Assembly: GCA_023954715.1 (NCBI GenBank) | Contig: JAGSHD010000001.1 | Span: forward strand, 1-64,000 | Reading direction: 5' to 3' | Length of the DNA: 64,000 nt | Source: Candidatus Cloacimonadota bacterium | GTDB lineage: Bacteria; Muiribacteriota; UBA6191 | Shown here: piece after piece, positions 8,404 to 17,340 of the stretch | Layout of the letters: the number at the start of each line of letters is the position of its first letter | How positions within the stretch are numbered: position 1 is the first letter of the stretch | The notes under the pieces: model-generated | What the model saw: the letters and a program-made list of their open reading frames with translations, nothing else | The model's database searches: none | Told to the model about the DNA's origin: nothing | Position numbers and translations under genes: made by a program

Positions 8404-9303
8404 TCAACTCATGACTTGTGATTGGGGGATTAAATTTTCTATAGTATCGTTCATTTGCTCGCTAGACCTTGGAAGTTGTGTACGGTCATATCTACTAAAA
8501 TCTTGTCCATCTATATAGTTGACACTTGGATAGCTATGATTGTCACTTGGACTTTGGAAAGATCCGTATAAAACAGAATGACAATTGTTACAATAGAGAA
8601 ACCTAGCACTATGGATACGATCAAAAGACAAAATTTGTAAAGAGCTAGTATTGTGTTCACAATCTATTAATGAACCTTGATACACCTCCCACACTCCTTC
8701 TTCATTTTTAATGATCTTATTTCTATATTCATCACTGATGTAAACAGGCCTAGGGTTTAAATTTGGACCAGGAGGTGGGCTTGAATGTCTGACTGTAGGT
8801 ATTTTTTGCCCAACAAAAGGATTTTCTTCTTTTAATTTGTCTTTATATATCTCATCTACTTCATATAATATATTTGATGAAATCTGACCTGCTATACGTC
8901 CTAGGAGAGACTTTTCTTTACGGGATTGGGCATCCTCCATGAAGTCGTCTACATTTTCTTTGAGATCATCAACTAGGTGGTCCACGTTATCTTTTATGCC
9001 TTCGATTATAGAAGAGTCAATGGGAATAAATTTACTGAGTTTATTTGCTTGCTCAGAGTCATTGGCGTGAGTTTGAGCGTCTAAGATTTCTTGCTCTTCT
9101 TTGGCAATACGAGCAGCTTCTTCTTGTGCTTCGCGTTCCTCTTTGGTGCGTTTATCAACCCGCTCAATAAAGTCACCTATCTCATTGGAGAACTCTGTTT
9201 TCAATTGACCAGCCAATTTACCTAATGTAGACTTTTCTTTTCTTGTTTTTGATTGCTCTACAAACTCATCTAACTCTTTTTTAAAGTCATCAAACAGCTT
9301 CAT
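8404..9303 (-). CDS. Charged coiled-coil protein with a duplicated module
   Basis: 299 residues, no signal peptide. A module of about 38 residues occurs twice: FKKELDEFVEQSKTRKEKST...LGKLAGQL near 7-40 and LKENVDDFMEDAQSRKEKSL...LGRIAGQI near 114-150. A Glu/Lys-rich helix (EEREAQEEAARIAKEEQE) separates the copies. A proline-rich linker (SSPPPGPNLNP) leads to a C-terminal part with an isolated Cys/His and CNNC, possibly a zinc ribbon. Each repeat could be an amphipathic helix pair that binds membrane or a partner. No family recognised. It stands alone, 145 bases upstream of the FliM-like gene on the same strand. Confidence 0.6.
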   Translation of the reverse strand: MKLFDDFKKELDEFVEQSKTRKEKSTLGKLAGQLKTEFSNEIGDFIERVDKRTKEEREAQEEAARIAKEEQEILDAQTHANDSEQANKLSKFIPIDSSIIEGIKDNVDHLVDDLKENVDDFMEDAQSRKEKSLLGRIAGQISSNILYEVDEIYKDKLKEENPFVGQKIPTVRHSSPPPGPNLNPRPVYISDEYRNKIIKNEEGVWEVYQGSLIDCEHNTSSLQILSFDRIHSARFLYCNNCHSVLYGSFQSPSDNHSYPSVNYIDGQDFSRYDRTQLPRSSEQMNDTIENLIPQSQVMS

Positions 9304-9567
9304 ATTTTTGTCCCAATATTAAATATACACACTCAATATCTTAATGAAAAACAGATGAAAGTTCAATGGTGACTCGGGTTTAATTGGTTCTGAAAGTGCT
9401 CTAGCGAGCCAAAAGTTTGTATAATTTAAGTAAAAGCAACCACCAAATATTGCTTTTAACTATCTCAATAGGACAATACTTGAAGTCAAAGTATACTATC
9501 ATAGAGCTTCTTTAATATTTGGGTTTGCCAAAGGTCAGAAAAATATACATAAAATTTTGCGAAAAGG

Positions 9568-10380
9568 CTATTTACTATCCTCTAGATAAGATTTCCAGAT
9601 AGCCTGTACCCAGTCTGGCATTAATTGAAGAATAAACTTATGGTCTTGGAATAGCTTGATCAAAATATCGTAAACAACACAAGCATCATCGGATGCATAT
9701 TGAATCTGAGATGGGGTTAGAGTAGCGATCTCCCAATTTGATTTGCCTGTCTTTTTTGATTTTTGAATCTTTTGATTTAACACTACAGCTGTTAGTTTTT
9801 TGGTGCCTATTTCTTGAAAATATCCTAGTACATCTTTAAAAACTTCATTCAAATCGATCACACGACTCATGTTGACTTTATAATGCTTACGTAAATCAGA
9901 CTTATCGTTTTTTAAACCAATCCCAACTTTGATTATTTTTGGACTTTCTAAGATTTGAAAAATGGGTTTTAAATTACTCAAGGCTTTTACTTGAATCACA
10001 TAAGACTTTTGTTTCGTTGCAATCTGCACGATAGCTATCTTGTTTTCTTTTTGATTTTTTATAAAGGTTGGTTTTTTTTCGGTGTCGAAACCTATAATTC
10101 TACTCTCTTTGATGGCTTTTATATGATTTTTTAGATCACTATCTGACTTTATAACAATTACTTTTCTGTTATTAGCTAAATAGGGGTCTAAGCTATCCAT
10201 ATCAATATTTTTACAATTATCGATTAAACTAAAAAATCTCAAAATCTCGAAAAGCTCTTTATCTACCTTGCTCAGGGTTTTAGACAAACTCTCTTCAAAG
10301 GATTGCATAGATTGCTCCGAGCAAACTTGGTGCATTAATTTTAGTCGCTTCACATTTGTAATAGATTTAACATCAATCAT
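9568..10380 (-). CDS. 3'-5' exonuclease domain protein (RNase D/WRN type)
   Basis: 270 residues with a DEDDy exonuclease fold from about residue 75. Visible are ExoI GFDTEKKP (D99, E101), ExoII near KVGIGLKNDKSDL (D159), and ExoIII YASDDACVVYDI (Y228 xxx D232). These residues bind the two metal ions that cleave nucleotides from 3' ends. There is no HRDC domain, so it is not a full RNase D; the N-terminal 70 residues are helical and unknown. The start follows GGAG. It stands alone, with a MITE-like repeat just upstream. Confidence 0.8.
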   Translation of the reverse strand: MIDVKSITNVKRLKLMHQVCSEQSMQSFEESLSKTLSKVDKELFEILRFFSLIDNCKNIDMDSLDPYLANNRKVIVIKSDSDLKNHIKAIKESRIIGFDTEKKPTFIKNQKENKIAIVQIATKQKSYVIQVKALSNLKPIFQILESPKIIKVGIGLKNDKSDLRKHYKVNMSRVIDLNEVFKDVLGYFQEIGTKKLTAVVLNQKIQKSKKTGKSNWEIATLTPSQIQYASDDACVVYDILIKLFQDHKFILQLMPDWVQAIWKSYLEDSK

Positions 10381-10439
10381 GTATCTCCATTATGGATAAG
10401 GTTTTAATATAGCTATCAAAGTAAAAAATAGACCATCTA

Positions 10440-10598
10440 ATACCAATCACAGTTAAAGACTTTATATTTACAAGTGTCTTTTCGATTTCTCCACTTCGGT
10501 CGAAATGACGCTATAGTAAAGATTATAGCATACAATTTCGTTATCTTGAGCAAAGTCGAAAGATCTTAAAAAATTAAGTCTTTAATTGATATTCGTAT
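10440..10598 (+). repeat. MITE-like element, copy A (159 bp)
   Basis: Imperfect terminal inverted repeats: ATACCAATCACAGTTAAAGA at the left and, read on the other strand, ATACGAATATCAATTAAAGA at the right. The interior contains the hairpin-like TTTCGATTTCTCC...GGTCGAAA. No ORF. A second, longer and inverted copy lies at 17341-17752; the left 90 bases of copy A align with its reverse complement at about 85 percent by eye. The interior motif resembles abundant intergenic repeats seen in Bacteroidota and other bacteria. Non-autonomous; no matching transposase in the window. Confidence 0.75.
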
Positions 10599-11100
10599 GA
10601 CTCTGATTTGTAAATTGTACCATAGTTTGACATAGAACTATATTCTAAGGGTATTCATTTGAAAGCATTCATAAAGATTTTTACTAAGACAAATACTATT
10701 GGGAGAGTTGGGGGCTTTTGTTTGGGCTGAAGTTGTAGCAATTAATTACAATGAAAAAGTAACATTATGACTCTTTAAATATTACCAACTTTACTAAAAT
10801 GTCAGACTCTATGTCTTTGAATTTGTTGGTCATGATCTCTTTAGAGAAGCTAAGTCCTCTATTGCCTGACCCAGCTCCAATTAATGGAAAGGCTATGGAT
10901 TTATAATTATTTGACCTAGCTATGTTTAACGCCGAATCTATTGATTTTTCAATTGAGTATTTTGTAGCGAACCATAAAAAGTTGATACCTGCCACATGAA
11001 TGATTGCCTTATAGTCCAATCGACCAGCCTCAGTTTTATGAGCCGATCCCAATCTCATGGGTCCTTTACACATAATCTGATTAAAAGGTTGGTAGCCTGC

Positions 11101-11349
11101 CCGCTTTTTTTTAACTATGCGCTATAGTTTTTCAAGTTCTTCACAAAGATTGATTACATCAAGGTTTTTGATCATTGTTATATTTTGTATTTTAAGCTTT
11201 TGAAGTGTAGTGAACTACTCGAAAAGAGCTTCAAATGCAAAAGATGATGATGAGCTAAACCGCATCAAAAAAGCTGAAACTACGAAAAACTTGTTTTATC
11301 CTGGCCTTTTATCGAAGAAACCATCTGAATAAACCTATCCGCTTTTTAA
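11101..11349. mobile_element. ORF-less insertion in the macro-domain gene
   Basis: About 225 bases lie between CCGCTTTTTTTTAA (11101-11114) and CCGCTTTTTAA (11339-11349), a direct repeat that looks like a target-site duplication with a length change in the T run. Removing one copy plus the insert restores the macro-domain frame. The insert has no ORF and contains one copy of the palindromic repeat (11170-11254). Its ends are not obviously inverted repeats of each other, so the type of mobility is unknown. Confidence 0.65.
11170..11280 (+). repeat. Palindromic dispersed repeat, copy 1
   Basis: Starts GATCATTG and ends GATGATGATGAG, with an inner hairpin GTAGTgaACTAC flanked by GCTTTTGAAG and CTTCAAATGC. 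The following CTAAACCGCATCAAAAAAGC is also shared with the copy at 39323-39427. It lies inside the insertion that interrupts the macro-domain gene. Confidence 0.7.
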
Positions 11350-11478
11350 GAGATCCTGACACCCCTTGAGGTAACAGTAAAAACCAAGGGATGAAGTTTC
11401 GGTTCCAAGGGTTTACTATTACTTCTACTTCTTGGTCTAATAAATCGCCATAAACTATCTCTATGTCCATAATCAATA

Positions 11479-12306
11479 CTATCCTCTAATGCGAATATTT
11501 TTAACAACTAACTCATGATCGGTTTGGAGTAACTTGGTCTTAATGTTTAGATATTTACTGATATTAACAGCCAAACTAGGGCCTTTGTTAAACAAAATTA
11601 GCTCTTTTTTAGAGTGATCATTGATATAGCTAATCAAATGGTTTTGTAGTTCATCACGAATTCTTCTATGAAAAATTTTAGCGTCTCTAGTAGACACTTT
11701 AGGGTGTATGTTTATAGTAAAAGATAAAAGCTTTTTATCCTTGGTCTGTCCTACAACTGCCTTAAAAGTAAAAGATGGTTTTGCCTTGAGTTTATGTTTT
11801 GAGTATTGAAAGGAGCCAAACAACAGTGCAATAACTATCAAAATGCCTGCAATAATAGGGACAATCTTGATAGTACTTTGCTTTATCTGTTGAAAATCAA
11901 GTGTTTGTGGAGCTAGCTCATCTTGTATCTCATCAAAATTGGGAATAGGTAAATCCTCTTGCTCTGAAAATACTATCATGGACTGCACTCTACCATCTAC
12001 ATACTCAAGAGTGATGCCAGGTGCCTTAGGAGGGGATTGTAACTTTTTGACTTGAGATCTTGTAGTACCAACCATCACCCCTAAATACTGAGCAATATCT
12101 GCTTGTAGTACTTTAACTCCAACTAAATTACTAGTTTGCTTATCAATATACAAAGAGATGGCACCTTGATAATCAAAACGTAGATAATTTGTAGAGCTTG
12201 GCTCTTGCGTGAGATCCGGAAACTCTTGTCTTATTTTATGAAAATGTAAACCAATGATAAATGGGCCTACATGTGAGTTATTGACTATTTCAAATGGAGT
12301 AGACAT
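11479..12306 (-). CDS. Membrane protein, possible FliL-like C-terminal domain
   Basis: 275 residues. A cytoplasmic N-terminal part (1-145) of mixed alpha/beta character is followed by one membrane helix (IVPIIAGILIVIALLFGSF, about 149-167). The C-terminal 105 residues (LLSFTINIHPKVSTRDA, then helix RIRDELQNHLISYI, then LFNKGPSLAVNISKYLN, ending VVKNIRIRG) have the strand-helix-helix-strand order of FliL/stomatin-like periplasmic domains. That match is weak. It starts 5 bases after the upstream gene, which also has one membrane helix, so the two probably form a complex. Function unknown. Confidence 0.5.
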   Translation of the reverse strand: MSTPFEIVNNSHVGPFIIGLHFHKIRQEFPDLTQEPSSTNYLRFDYQGAISLYIDKQTSNLVGVKVLQADIAQYLGVMVGTTRSQVKKLQSPPKAPGITLEYVDGRVQSMIVFSEQEDLPIPNFDEIQDELAPQTLDFQQIKQSTIKIVPIIAGILIVIALLFGSFQYSKHKLKAKPSFTFKAVVGQTKDKKLLSFTINIHPKVSTRDAKIFHRRIRDELQNHLISYINDHSKKELILFNKGPSLAVNISKYLNIKTKLLQTDHELVVKNIRIRG

Positions 12307-12311
12307 AATCT

Positions 12312-13061
12312 TTAATAAGAGTCACCCAAAGTTTTTACAGCTTTGATTTTATTGCTAATCTCAATTCGTTTTTTTAGTTTGAAATACTCACTGGCTGTAT
12401 AAAAGATAATCGAAAAAGTGATAGCTAAGATAGCTACAATTACATAATTAATCTGAAATTTGGGTTTCTTTTTAACTATCTTTTTAGCCTTATTAACTTG
12501 TACTTTTGGTGAACTCTCACGATTTTGGACTTCACTTTTATCTAGACTAATTTCGCTAGAGTCTAGTAATTGATTGACTACTTTTTCAATCTCCATCTTG
12601 CTAGCTAAGTGGTCCGCATGCTCTAGTTTGTTGATATAAGAGATATCATCCTTTAACATTTGAGCTGCTCTTTTAGACATATTTACAGTAATGTGAGGTA
12701 AGATATCCGAATCTTGGTGCAAAATAGCTTGAATCAAATCTTTGTGATCTATCTCAGGTAATATCCTTTGAATACTTCTATTGGACATAAATTTAAAGTC
12801 TTCAAAATGAAAAAGTTTAGAGATTGCTTCTTGGATATTGTAAGGAGATAAAATATCATCAATAGACAATCGAAAGTTTAAACTGTCACAATAAATAAAT
12901 TGTCCGGCATCATCCACATGAAAAATATCTTGCGTCGAAACTTCACCGCTAGACTTCAATTGAAGTTGAGCTTTAGGAAGAGACAACAACCTATAATCAG
13001 ATAACTGAATAAATAGGGAGTTTAAGTCTTGATTGACAGCAATTATTTTTGTTTTTTGCAT
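12312..13061 (-). CDS. Unknown single-span membrane protein
   Basis: 249 residues. A largely hydrophilic cytoplasmic part (1-205) with FHVDDAGQFIYCDSL and a helical middle ends in a Lys-rich stretch (KAKKIVKKKPKF). One membrane helix (INYVIVAILAITFSIIFYTA) and a short tail of about 27 residues follow. This N-in/C-out design is shared with the downstream gene. GAGG precedes the start by about 10 bases. No family recognised. Confidence 0.55.
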   Translation of the reverse strand: MQKTKIIAVNQDLNSLFIQLSDYRLLSLPKAQLQLKSSGEVSTQDIFHVDDAGQFIYCDSLNFRLSIDDILSPYNIQEAISKLFHFEDFKFMSNRSIQRILPEIDHKDLIQAILHQDSDILPHITVNMSKRAAQMLKDDISYINKLEHADHLASKMEIEKVVNQLLDSSEISLDKSEVQNRESSPKVQVNKAKKIVKKKPKFQINYVIVAILAITFSIIFYTASEYFKLKKRIEISNKIKAVKTLGDSY

Positions 13062-13235
13062 ATAAGAAAATTCCTCATGAGAATTAATTATACTTGTATT
13101 ATGGGTTTTCGAACAACGTCTATTAGAGAAAAACTCGAAAAAGACGAACGGATTGTGACTAATTTACTTTAGTATAGATATATCTTATAAGTAAATATCG
13201 GTATTTTAATGGGTTTTCGTGCGTGATTTGGTAAA

Positions 13236-13757
13236 TTACTTTTGTATCGCTTTATATACAACATGCCTCATTACACAATCAGCAGAGCTAATGACCTTAT
13301 CGTACTCTTTAATTTTTAGCATATTAAGCTTTTCAGCTATTTTATAAGAAGGAATGTTTTTTATCCAAGTATGAATATATATTTCGGGTAAATGTAGTTT
13401 GTTGAATCCATAATCTAAACAAGCCTTTGCGGCCTCGCTTGCGTATCCTAATCTCCAAAAGTCTTTATGTATATGATAGCCGATTTCAGGGACTAACTCT
13501 CCATCAATATTTTGTAGAGAGATCCCGCATTGTCCTATAAACTTATCTTGTTCTTTTAAAAACACAGCCCATAAACCATAGTTTCTTTTTTGATATCCTG
13601 TGATAGATCTTTCAATCCAACCCTGGACTTCATCTTTGGTATATGGTCTTGGATAATATTGCATGGTCTGCGGATCAGAAAGTATCGGATATAAAAGATC
13701 CAGATTATCTAAAGTATGTAGCTTTAACACTAATCGTTTTGTTTCAAGAATTTGCAT
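13236..13757 (-). CDS. GNAT acetyltransferase (RimJ/RimL-like)
   Basis: 173 residues, normal for the family. ILETKRLVLKLHTLDNLDLL at the start, FIGQCGISL, PEIGYHIHKDFWRLGYASEA (acetyl-CoA-binding region) and a terminal NIPSYKIAEKLNM block are the RimJ/RimL-type landmarks. The family acetylates protein N-termini or small molecules; the substrate cannot be told. Monocistronic. Confidence 0.85.
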   Translation of the reverse strand: MQILETKRLVLKLHTLDNLDLLYPILSDPQTMQYYPRPYTKDEVQGWIERSITGYQKRNYGLWAVFLKEQDKFIGQCGISLQNIDGELVPEIGYHIHKDFWRLGYASEAAKACLDYGFNKLHLPEIYIHTWIKNIPSYKIAEKLNMLKIKEYDKVISSADCVMRHVVYKAIQK

Positions 13758-14268
13758 GATTTTACCTTACAATATTGTTATTTTCTGAATAAATGATCTA
13801 TCAGATATTATGTCCAAAAACTAATAATTACAACAAAAATCAACATAGCTAGCATTGTTTTGTTACTTTATCACCAAGGGGACTAATTTTTTATAGTGTG
13901 AAAATATATAGAAGAAATACAAAAAAGTAGTGTTAATTTTTATGAAAGTAAACGCTGTTAGTTATAAATTATGGGGTCAAATATTGGGCTTTTATGAGTC
14001 TTTTTGTCGTATAAAATTATAAAATGCTAGGAGATTTTATAGCTGAAAAACTTTCCTTGGATTTTATTTGGATAGCTTATAGACTTTTATGTATTGATGG
14101 AGAAAATGACAAGATTAATGCAAAAAAGTCGATTTATAGTTGAGTTTTGTTACTTTGTCACCAGGGGGAGTAATTTTAAAAAATGGATGATTTTGATAAA
14201 ACATACTATCCGTTTCGAAAAAAAAAATCCCAATTGAGAGCAATTGGGATTTTTGATTTAGATTCAGT
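13758..14268. repeat. Intergenic region with a 287-bp-spaced direct repeat
   Basis: Two direct copies of about 34 bases, GTTTTGTTACTTTATCACCA (from 13857) and GTTTTGTTACTTTGTCACCA (from 14144), each followed by a G-run and an ACTAATTTT or AGTAATTTT tail. They bracket AT-rich DNA without an ORF. They could be the edges of a small inserted element or two copies of a dispersed repeat. Confidence 0.55.
14226..14257 (-). terminator. Rho-independent terminator after the hemerythrin gene
   Basis: AATCCCAATTG and CAATTGGGATT form a perfect 11-bp stem with a 4-base loop, followed on the minus strand by a run of T. It lies 12 bases beyond the hemerythrin stop codon. Confidence 0.85.
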
Positions 14269-14817
14269 CTATGCTTCTTGAGCCATGGCTTGTTCTAGCT
14301 CTGTATATAGATCTTGATATTTTTTAGTAAGCTCTAGACCACCCATATCTGTCTCTACTTTTTGGTACTGGTCATTAACTTTTTGTTTGCTATCTTGATC
14401 CAAACTATTTTCAGCCATAGGATATAAAATATTATCCTCTTTGAAGATATGATCTCGTAGTAATAGACCATAAGACTGAAGACCTTCTTTTAAGATAGCT
14501 ACATCAGATGCTTCATATCCCTTAACCATTTTTGCTACTAACTCTCGACCCATATCATGCTCATGAAGCATTTGACCAATCGGATTACAATGTGTTAAAA
14601 CTCCTGGCTCGCCTAAACTAGTAAACAAGATATCCTCTTCTTTTGCATGATGATATCCATCAGCGTACTCTTTTATAAAGTTTACAAAAAGAGGGGCCTT
14701 TTCTAAAAGCAAAGCATCATTTGCATTGTCCACATAGCTCATAGATAAACCTATAAATTTTAAAATTAGTTGATGTTCTTCCATTAATTTAGCACTGACT
14801 TCTATCATTTTACTCAC
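14269..14817 (-). CDS. Hemerythrin-domain protein
   Basis: 182 residues, a single HHE-type four-helix bundle. Candidate iron ligands: EEHQ near residue 14, GYHHAKEE near 54-61, LHEHD near 84, and DHIFKEDNILYP near 118-129. Such proteins bind a di-iron centre and act in oxygen, NO or iron handling, and some repair Fe-S clusters. The start overlaps the end of the upstream 569-codon ORF by 8 bases, implying translational coupling to that secreted Sel1-type protein. Cytoplasmic, no signal peptide. Confidence 0.85.
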   Translation of the reverse strand: MSKMIEVSAKLMEEHQLILKFIGLSMSYVDNANDALLLEKAPLFVNFIKEYADGYHHAKEEDILFTSLGEPGVLTHCNPIGQMLHEHDMGRELVAKMVKGYEASDVAILKEGLQSYGLLLRDHIFKEDNILYPMAENSLDQDSKQKVNDQYQKVETDMGGLELTKKYQDLYTELEQAMAQEA

Positions 14818-16459
14818 CTTTTAAAGACATAATTTCTGTATATTTAAACAAAGAGCCAACACATCGGGGAGCTTGCTGATTACAGTTTTGTCGGTAAGGA
14901 CCATGCTCCTCACACCAAATATTACCATGTCGATCTGACTTTAACATTTTATGAAAAGCCGTCTCTGGATGTTTTGGTATGTTGCCAAGTAGTTTTTTCT
15001 TAACTAATGTGTCCAGTGCAATTTTTGTGCCATTGAATTTCATTTTCATTGAAAATCGAGAGTTGTAGTCGCTCAATGCATTCATAGCTATAGCTTGAGC
15101 ATCATGACATTGAGTAGAGTCTAAGCGATAAAAGTACTTTTTAATGATAGGACTATTTGCCAAATGTGACAAAGTGGCCTTCTGTAACTCTAGTGATAAT
15201 TGACAATTTGGGTCAGAATCAATACTCGGGTCGCATTTCTTTTCAAAGGGTCCATGGGTAGTACACCACAAGTTATCCCTCTGGTCGCTTCTATATCGAT
15301 CCTTATTATTGTCATAAAATAGATTTTTTATGTATCTTTTATCTATGAGTTCAATTTGATCTACATAGCTCTTAACGATAATTTTCTTTCCGGACTCTAA
15401 AGAATACAGTGACAGACTACCTTTTAATAGTTTTTGTTTTTCAAAACACTCGATGAGTTGCTTTGCTGACTTTGGAGTCTCCGTATCACTCTTGTCCACA
15501 TACGATAGATTATTGGCTTCAATTTGAACTTTAATTTTTTCAAAGCTGCTTCTAGAATTTTGATAAGCAACTTTTAAAAATTTTGAACTCAAAAGCTCTT
15601 CTGCTCTTTGTAGTTGTTTACGACACTCCTTAATTAACCCTCTTTCACTCAAAGTGGATAGTCCAATTCGTTTTAATCTAACATCGTCTCTTAAAAAGTG
15701 AGATAAAATTTTATACCAATAAAAAGTAGCTTGTGGATTTTTCTTTATCTGATTGGAAAATTGAAAGGCCAAAAAATAGATGGACTCACCAAAACCATTT
15801 AAAGCTGATTTTTTTAGTAAAACATAAGCTGCTTTTTTATCTAACTTAGGACTCCAAGAAAAAAGGATTCTGCCTTTTACATATTGGTACAAGGGATCAT
15901 CATAAGTATTCATGACAGAAATAATCTGCCAAGCTTTATCTAGTTGACCCAAATCCACATGGGATCTAGCCACTGCTAACTGTGACCAACGTAGAACTTG
16001 CTCATCATAACTAGTAACAAAACGAATCTCATCTTGTTTAATTTTAGTCATTACTTGAAAGACCCATTGATAAATCTTTTGTGCTGAAAGCACATATTTT
16101 CGTTTATAAAACTGATCGCAAATATCCAAATAATAACTCCACAATCGAGAGTCAACAATTTGAGGATGTTGTAACAGATAATCCATATTTTTTTGTAACA
16201 ACTCCATAGCTGGGTCATCGTTATCACTCAGCAAGTATACTAAAGCTATTTTGTTTCGGAGTCTTATCACCAATTTATTGTAAGTAAAATTTACTTCATT
16301 CTTTTTTAAAGAACTTTCTAATATAGAGAGGGCCTCACTATATTTTTTAGTTTCAATCAAGGAGTTTGCTTGGGTTAAGATTCTTTCTACTTTATCTAAT
16401 GAGCAAAAAGAGCTTGAATAAAAGAAGCAGAATAAAATAAAAACTAGGATGACTTTCAT
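14810..16459 (-). CDS. Secreted TPR/Sel1-like protein with two CxxHG domains
   Basis: ATG 16459 (after TAAGG) gives a clean signal peptide, MKVILVFILFCFFYSSSFC; the track start at 16519 adds an unlikely leader. About 549 residues. Residues 20-280 are helical TPR/Sel1-like (SLIETKKYSEALSILESSLK, KAAYVLLKKSALNGFGESI). The C-terminal 220 residues hold two tandem copies of one domain, each beginning with a Cys and a helix and ending NLWCTTHGPFEKKC or NIWCEEHGPYRQNC, the second with LLGNIPKHPE before it. The layout matches the C-terminal domain of the 272-808 protein and recalls pseudopilin tails. Coupled to the hemerythrin gene. Role unknown. Confidence 0.6.
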   Translation of the reverse strand: MKVILVFILFCFFYSSSFCSLDKVERILTQANSLIETKKYSEALSILESSLKKNEVNFTYNKLVIRLRNKIALVYLLSDNDDPAMELLQKNMDYLLQHPQIVDSRLWSYYLDICDQFYKRKYVLSAQKIYQWVFQVMTKIKQDEIRFVTSYDEQVLRWSQLAVARSHVDLGQLDKAWQIISVMNTYDDPLYQYVKGRILFSWSPKLDKKAAYVLLKKSALNGFGESIYFLAFQFSNQIKKNPQATFYWYKILSHFLRDDVRLKRIGLSTLSERGLIKECRKQLQRAEELLSSKFLKVAYQNSRSSFEKIKVQIEANNLSYVDKSDTETPKSAKQLIECFEKQKLLKGSLSLYSLESGKKIIVKSYVDQIELIDKRYIKNLFYDNNKDRYRSDQRDNLWCTTHGPFEKKCDPSIDSDPNCQLSLELQKATLSHLANSPIIKKYFYRLDSTQCHDAQAIAMNALSDYNSRFSMKMKFNGTKIALDTLVKKKLLGNIPKHPETAFHKMLKSDRHGNIWCEEHGPYRQNCNQQAPRCVGSLFKYTEIMSLKGE

Positions 16460-16657
16460 AAATAACCTTAGACAATCAATAAGCGAGATAGGATCAAGTT
16501 TTAAAAAAATGTTAAACAAGAACGATGATGTATTTTACTACAATATCAATTATATTTGAATTTACAGATTTGCTATCTCACTTACCTATTTTAACATTAA
16601 TTATAGGTAGATGAATAACAAGTCAAAAACAAAAACTTCTTTCACTCTAGGATGAAA

Positions 16658-17278
16658 ATGCTTTTAATATTTGATTTAGACGGAACATTATTTAAAACCC
16701 ACAGTATAGTTGAACCAGCCATTTTAGGTGCATGTAAAAAACTCAAATTAAATCCTCCAAAAGTTGAGATGATTCATAACTTGATTGGTGTTAAAGCCAA
16801 TGAGTATTATCCCGCGTTGTTTCCAAATGCATCTCAAGAGGACTTGATTGAAATCGTTCAGTTTGTTAGAGATTTTATAAAAAATAATCTTGTTCATCAT
16901 GGTAAATTATACGATGGTATCAAGGACGCTCTAAAAGTTTTACATGAAAATCACACATTAGCTATCTGTACAAATGGACATGTAGATCATCAAGATAATA
17001 TCTTACATGCTATGAAAATTAATCAGTTTTTTAAGTATAAGTTTCCTCTTGATGGGTCGGACAAATCTGTTCGAATCGAAAAAATCAAAAAGCTTTGTCC
17101 TCTAAATGCTGTAATGATTGGTGACAAGTCCCATGATATACATGCAGCTATCACTTCTAGTATCCCATCAATAGGGGTTTTATGGGGATATGGTGATAAG
17201 ATTGAGTTAAGCAAAGCTAGCTATCTAGTTAGCGATGTTGAGCAACTATTAAAGAGTATCCAGTCTTTAAATTCGTAA
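16658..17278 (+). CDS. HAD-superfamily phosphatase (phosphoglycolate phosphatase-like)
   Basis: ATG 16658 lies 6 bases from AGG and opens directly into MLLIFDLDGTLF; the track start 16652 overlaps the ribosome site. About 206 residues. HAD motifs in order: DLDGT (nucleophile Asp), ICTNG (motif II), a Lys near 145, and MIGDKSHDIHAA (motif IV). The helical cap between motifs I and II is of the Gph/PGMB type. Probably a small-molecule phosphatase. A MITE-like element follows. Confidence 0.85.
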   Translation: MLLIFDLDGTLFKTHSIVEPAILGACKKLKLNPPKVEMIHNLIGVKANEYYPALFPNASQEDLIEIVQFVRDFIKNNLVHHGKLYDGIKDALKVLHENHTLAICTNGHVDHQDNILHAMKINQFFKYKFPLDGSDKSVRIEKIKKLCPLNAVMIGDKSHDIHAAITSSIPSIGVLWGYGDKIELSKASYLVSDVEQLLKSIQSLNS

Positions 17279-17340
17279 AGATCTCATTTGCAATATATAA
17301 AGTTATGATCGTTTGACTATAATCACTGCAAAGACTATTT

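Larger units (their letters stand above)
10765..11470 (-). pseudogene. Macro-domain gene split by an insertion
   Basis: The track shows only the C-terminal 102 residues, but homology continues upstream through GYQPFNQI in the same frame. The true N-terminus is found 240 bases further up: from ATG 11470 it reads IEIVYGDLLDQEVEVIVNPW, NRNFIPWFLLLPQGVSGSL and KKR. Joining SGSLKKR to AGYQPF restores a standard macro domain with NPWNRN, HVAGIN and FPLIGAGSG motifs, which binds ADP-ribose. The 230-bp insert carries in-frame stops, so no full protein is made. The C-terminal fragment alone lacks half of the ligand pocket. Confidence 0.85.
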
